In this document: positions 58,444-64,000 of the stretch, one piece after another
Numbering within the stretch: the stretch's first letter is position 1
Layout of the letters: each line of letters opens with the position of its first letter
Source: Lolium rigidum
Lineage: Eukaryota > Streptophyta > Magnoliopsida > Poales > Poaceae
NCBI RefSeq assembly: GCF_022539505.1
Contig: NC_061509.1
Span: 208,034,254 to 208,098,253 of the forward strand
Length of the DNA stretch: 64,000 nt
Direction: 5' to 3'
The notes under the pieces: generated by a model
The model's input: the letters and a program-made list of their open reading frames with translations, nothing else
Database searches by the model: none
What the model was told of the DNA's origin: nothing
Program-made: the position numbers and the translations under genes

Positions 58444-61400
58444 TGATGCGTGCAGTTGACACACGTCCGTTGGGAACCCCAAGAGGAAGGTGTGATGCAG
58501 ACAGTAGCAAGTTTTCCCTCAGAAAGAAACCAAGGTTTATCGAACCAGGAGGAGCCAAGAAGCACGTTGAAGGTTGATGGTGGCGGAATGTAATGCGGCG
58601 CAACACCAGGGATTCCGGCGCCAACGTGGAACTCGCACAACACAACCAAAGTACTTTGCCCCAACGAAACAGGTGAGGTTGTCAATCTCACCGGCTTGCT
58701 GTAACAAAGGATTAACCGTATTGTGTGGAAGATGATTGTTTGCGGAAAACAAGTAAACAAGTATTGCAGTAGATTGTATGCGATGTAAAGAATAGGACCG
58801 GGGTCCACAGTTCACTAGAGGTGTCTCTCCCATAAGATAAAAGCATGTTGGGTGAACAAATTACGATCGGGCAATTGACAAATAGAGAGGGCATAACAAT
58901 GCACATACATGATATGATAAATATAGTGAGATTTAATTGGGCATTACGACAAAGTACATAGACCGCTATCCAACATGCATCTATGCCTAAAAAGTCCACC
59001 TTGAGGTTATCATCCGAACCCCTTCCAGTATTAAGTTGCAAAACAACGATACAATTGCATTAAGTATGGTGCGTAATGTAATCAATAACTACATCCTTAG
59101 ACATAGCATCAATGTTTTATCCCTAGTGGCAACATCACATCCACAACCTTAGAACTTTCCGTCAGTGTCCCGCATTTAATGGAGGCATGAACCCACTATC
59201 GAGCATAAATACTCCCTCTTGGAGTTAAGAGCAAAAACTTGGCCGAGCCTCTACTAATAACGGAGAGCATGCAAGATCATAAACAACACATAGGTAATAA
59301 CTTGATAATTAACATAACATAGTATTCTCTATCCATCGGATCCCGACAAACACAACATATAGTATTACGGATAGATGATCTTGATCATGTTAGGCAGCTC
59401 ACAAGATCCGACAATGAAGCACAATGAGGAGAAGACAACCATCTAGCTACTGCTATGGACCCATAGTCCAGGGGTGAACTACTCACTCATCACTCCGGAG
59501 GCGACCATGGCGGTGAAGAGTCCTCCGGGAGATGAATCCCCTCTCCGGCAGGTGCCGGAGGAGATCTCCGGAATCCCCGAGATGGGATTGGCGGCGGCGG
59601 CGGCGTCTCAGTAAGGTTTTCCGTATCGTGGCTCTCGGTACTGGGGGTTTCGCGACGAAGGCTTTAAGTAGGCGGAAGGGCAACGCGGGGGGCCACTTGA
59701 GGGCCCCACACGCTAGGGCCGCGCGGCCAAGACCTGGGCCGCGCCGCCCTAGTGTGGCGGCGCCTCATGGCCCCACTTCCTTTCCCCCTCGGTCTTCTGG
59801 AAGCTTCGTGGCAAAATAGGACCCTGGGCGTTGATTTCGTCCAATTCCGAGAATATTTCTTTACTAGGATTTCGAAACCAAAAACAGCAGAAAACAAGAA
59901 TCGGCTCTTCGGCATCTCGTTAATAGGTTAGTGCCGGAAAATGCATAAATACGACATATAATATGTATAAAACATGTAGATATCATCAATAATGTAGCAT
60001 GGAACATAAGAAATTATCAATACGTCGGAGACGTATCAGCATCCCCAAGCTTAGTTCTGCTCGTCCCGAGCAGGTAAACGATAACAAAGATAATTTCTGG
60101 AGTGACATGCCATCATAATCTTGATCATACTATTGTAAACATATGTAATGAATGCATCGATCAAAACAATGGTAATGACATGAGTAAACAAACCGAATCA
60201 TAAAGCAAAGACTTTTCATGAATAGTACTTAAAGACAAGCATCAATAAGTCTTGCATAAGAGTTAACTCATAAAGCAATAAATCAAAGTAAAGGTATTGA
60301 AGCAACACAAAGGAAGATTAAGTTTCAGCGGTTGCTTTCAACTTGTAACATGTATATCTCATGGATAATTGTCAACATAGAGTAATATAATAAGTGCAAT
60401 ATGCAAGTATGTAGGAATCAATGCACAGTTCACACAAGTGTTTGCTTCTTGAGGTGGAGAGAAATAGGTGAACTGACTCAACATAAAAGTAAAAAAATGG
60501 TCCTTCAAAGAGGAAAGCATCGATTGCTATATTTGTGCTGGAGCTTTTATTTTGAAAACATGAAACAATTTTGTCAACGGTAGTAATAAAGCATATGAGT
60601 TATGTAAATTATATCTTACAAGTTGCAAGCCTCATGCATAGTATACTAATAGTGCCCGCACCTTGTCCTAATTAGCTTGGACTACCGGATCATCGCAATA
60701 CACATGTTTTAACCAAGTGTCACAATGGGGTACCTCCATGCCGCCTGTACAAAGGTCTAAGGAGAAAGCTCGCATTTTGGATTTCTCGCTTTTGATTATT
60801 CTCAACTTAGACATCCATACCGGGACAACAAAGCATGTAGCAACAATTAGTATTCTCATATGAGATTGAGGATATATGTCCAAAACTGAAACTTCCACCA
60901 TGATTCATGGCTTCAGTTAGCGGCCCAATGTTCTTCTCTAACAATATGCATGCTCCAACCATTAAGGTGGTAGATCTCTCTTACTTCAGACAAGACGGAC
61001 ATGCATAGCAACTCACATGATATTCAACCAAGAGTTGATGGCGTCCCCAGGAACATGGTTATCGCACAACAAGCAACTTAATAAGAGATAAAGTGCATAA
61101 GTACATATTCAATACCACAATAGTTTTTAAGCTATTTGTCCCATGAGCTATATATTGTAAAGGCGAATGATGGCATTTTAAAGGTAGCACTCAAGCAATT
61201 TACTTTGGAATGGCGGAGAAATACCATGTAGTAGGTAGGTATAGTGGACACAAATGGCATAGTGGTTGGCTCAAGGATTTTGGATGCATGAGAAGTATTC
61301 CCTCTCGATACAAAGTTTAGGCTAGCAAGGTTATTTTGAAACAAACACAAGGATGAACGGTGCAGCAAAACTCACATAAAAGACATATTGTAAACATTAT

Positions 61401-62228
61401 AAGACTCTACACCTTCTTCCTTGTTGTTCAAAACTCAATACTAGGCATTATCTATACTTTAGAGAGACCAAATATGCAAACCAAATTAGCAAGCTCTAGG
61501 TGTTTCTTCATTAATGGGTGCAAAGTATATGATGCAAGAGCTTAAACATGAGCACAACAATTGCCAAGTATCAAATTATTCAAGACATTTTAGAATTACT
61601 ACATGTAGCATTTCCCGATTCCAACCATATAACAATTTAACGAAGAAAATTCAACCTTCGCCATGAATACTATGAGTAAAGCCTAAGGACATATTTGTCC
61701 ATATGCAACAGACGGAGCGTGTCTCTCTCCCACACAATGAATGCTAGGATCCATTTTATTCAAACAAAAACAAAAACAAACCGACGCTCCAAGTAAAGTA
61801 CATAAGATGTGATGGAATAAAAATATAGTTTCGGGGGAGGAACTCCGATAATGTTGTCGATGAAGAAGGGGATGCCTTGGGCATCCCCAAGCTTAGACGC
61901 TTGAGTCTTCTTAAAATATGCAGGGGTGAACCATGGGGGCATCCCCAAGCTTAGAGCTTTCACTCTCCTTGATCATATTGTATCATACTCCTCTCCTGAT
62001 CCTTGAAAACTTCCTCCACACCAAACTCGAAACAACTCATTAGAGGGTTAGTGGACAATAAAAATTAACATGTTCAGAGGTGACACAATCATTCTTAATA
62101 CTTCTGGACATTGCATAAAGCTACTGGACATTAATGGATCTAAGAAATTCATCCAACATAGCAAAAGAGGCAATGCGAAATAAAAGGCAGAATCCGTCAA
62201 AACAGAACAGTCCGTAAAGATGGATTTT
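58444..62228 (-). mobile_element. Second 'TGATACGTC' LTR element, partial
   Basis: The 3' LTR is 58444-60038 on the minus strand (starts TGATACGTCTCC, ends ACGCATCA; 1595 bp); TSD candidate GGCAT at 58439-58443. 60039-62228 is internal sequence, an inverted homologue of 54290-56549 (shared AAGCTTGGGGATGCC motifs and flanks). The LTR is related to but distinct from that of 51426-58015. The 5' part is lost in the gap. No coding sequence here. Confidence 0.85.
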
Positions 62229-62328
62229 NNNNNNNNNNNNNNNNNNNNNNNNNNNNNNNNNNNNNNNNNNNNNNNNNNNNNNNNNNNNNNNNNNNNNNNN
62301 NNNNNNNNNNNNNNNNNNNNNNNNNNNN
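62229..62328. other. Assembly gap, 100 N
   Basis: Exactly 100 N, placeholder of unknown size. Confidence 0.99.
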
Positions 62329-64000
62329 ATTTTTCATATCTAAAATCAACATTAGATAGGCAAAGTTGCTGTGCTTCCGTCCTTTGTATTAATATAAAAA
62401 TTGATATGTAACAATGTATAGAATTAAAAATAATAATTCATGTCAATATCCACAATTCCATAAGAATGGAAAATATTTATTGCCCATTCTGATTCAACTC
62501 ATGATATAGAATAAATATAACTTTATGGATGCAACGCTACAAATGCCTGTTTTTTATGTTTCTAAGAGCTTTTCAGTATTACAATAGTGTTATTTATTTC
62601 ATTATTATTACATTCGAAACTGATAGCCGCGAATGACAAATGAATAAGGTGAATCTGTAATATAAAGCAGAAATACGAAGTCTCTTCATTTACAGGCTAG
62701 GGTGCTTTTGATCGAATTCATGAGACAAATATGGCGCATCATGTAGAGGTAGTCCGATCTCAATTTCTAAGTACTCAAATGTTTCTGCTTCAAATGTCTC
62801 AACCTTTTTTGTAAGAAGTACTGATGCGTCCATGTTTTGCAACATCCACATGTGAGTAGCATTTGGGATATGCCTTTTCTTTGCATTTGGATAGTTGTGC
62901 CATATTCTGTATAAATATTTATTACACAATATGTCATAAATCATTTTTAGGTTGTGCCATACTTCTCCAAGGTAGTTATATTACTATATTAATTGCTTTT
63001 TATTGCACTATACTTATTATTAGATTACAAACAATTTGGTCAAAGTATAGACTGGATGAGAGAGTTTCAAGTCCAGAAAAATAGCAACAGTTGCTAACTT
63101 GAGGTACTCGTTTTATGTTGCAGGACTAGTTGTCAATTAAGATCCCAGCGTACCACATTGTCGTTCGTCGCTGTGGCACAGGTGCTTCTAATCACACACA
63201 TAATAAGAGATTGGAGTGGTTGGCATCTTAAAATCCCTATTAGCCACTGTGACCAGGCCTAGCATGTTTGTTGTTTAATCAGTTGTTAGTAGAGTAGTAG
63301 TAGCAAGTTTGCCAAGCCACAAGGCATACCTGTACGTGCATCTATCATTAGTAGTAAGTTTGTTGTTAGTGAAACTGTAAAGAGCAGATCGATCAGCACC
63401 TGCAAGGCCGCAGAAGATAGACTGCCGTGTACATGTACGAGCTGCAGCTGAAGAATGTCAGATAACACGGCTGAAATTCTCAGCCTCCACCTGCCAAGTG
63501 TTCACACCTAGATATTGCACGTGAGAAACTCACTACTAAATAAGCTCCCATTATGCACACTAGCAAACCTTGAGCTGCCCACTACTTTTGAGTTCAGTGT
63601 GTGCTAGACGTGTAAAGCAGCTCTGGGTAGTAGAGCTGTCAGTTTTTAGCCACTAAATGTTCTTTCATAGCTGAAAATTATAAAAACCTTATTTCATAAT
63701 AAGTGATTAGGTGTGCCCATCTTGAACAATTTCATCAAGGTAAGATCAGACTCTGTTGATTTTTCGCAATTTTCAGGCCCAATGACTGTCACTAAGTTGT
63801 TCTAGTGAGAACAAAGATTTGCACTTCACAAGTATCCATAGTAATTCTGATGCTAAGATTTAGCTAGAAATAGTCAATGCAGTCAGCTTCTAGAAGGAAC
63901 TATCACTTGCCGTTTAAACATGCAGTTTAATTTGAATACCAGATGCTGACTCAGATGCCCCAAATGGCAATCTATGCAATTATGAGTTGGAAAGTTGTAA
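62329..64000. other. AT-rich unassigned region
   Basis: It does not continue the LTR element on the other side of the gap, nor does it match any repeat in the window. A minus-strand frame at 62944-62690 (84 codons, Glu/Leu/His-rich end) could be a last exon but has no motif I know. Treated as unresolved. Confidence 0.3.

Overview
This window is nuclear DNA from a grass, most likely a large-genome pooid (Triticeae, Avena or Lolium type). The evidence is the mix of nested Ty1-copia elements with initiator-Met primer sites, long-LTR Gypsy elements, CACTA ends with subterminal arrays, and 'TGATACGTCTCC' LTR elements, surrounding one GC-rich intronless gene. There are no bacterial features. The assignment rests on repeat types, not on a database match.

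Layout. 1-20868: a minus-strand Gypsy element (internal part, primer site, and a roughly 6.25 kb LTR) split by an almost intact 12.3 kb Copia element, family A (5650-17916, TSD GTTCC on both sides). 20869-25294: end of a CACTA transposon built from about 30 units of about 136 bp. 25298-26021: fragment of a Copia LTR (family C). 26022-29286: end of a second CACTA with nine units of about 340 bp. 29651-32005: the only evident intact host gene, a secreted subtilisin-like protease on the minus strand. 32006-34640: gene-free. 34640-37179: a dead L1-type LINE. 37180-44007: LTR and gag of a second Copia (family B), its LTR split by a 4.3 kb Gypsy solo LTR (TSD GTGGT). 44008-44159: start of another LTR, then a 100-N gap. 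44260-62228: a contig carrying the pol and accessory ORF of a family B Copia on the minus strand. Its pol is broken by a family C solo LTR (TSD CTTGG), which itself holds a complete 6.6 kb non-autonomous element (TSD GGCTA), and by a second related element. After a second 100-N gap, 62329-64000 is AT-rich and unassigned.

The most interesting system is in the two Copia elements of the SIRE/Maximus type (A and B). Each has an accessory ORF after pol. In both, it appears to start with a 10-nt coding micro-exon (ATG + 2 codons + G) followed by a 350-400 bp intron starting GTATGA. The ORF ends about 50 bp before a conserved purine tract. A family-specific palindrome (GGCCGGATTATCCGGCC in A, GAGCGGTAGTACCGCTC in B) is clustered in three places: just upstream of the LTR TATA box, upstream of the micro-exon, and inside the intron. 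The LTR of family C has its own GC-rich near-palindrome in the same place. I infer a possible self-encoded DNA-binding or anti-silencing module with co-evolving target sites.

The two 100-N gaps bound a contig whose inversion would turn the two half Copia B copies into one element. This suggests a scaffold orientation error.
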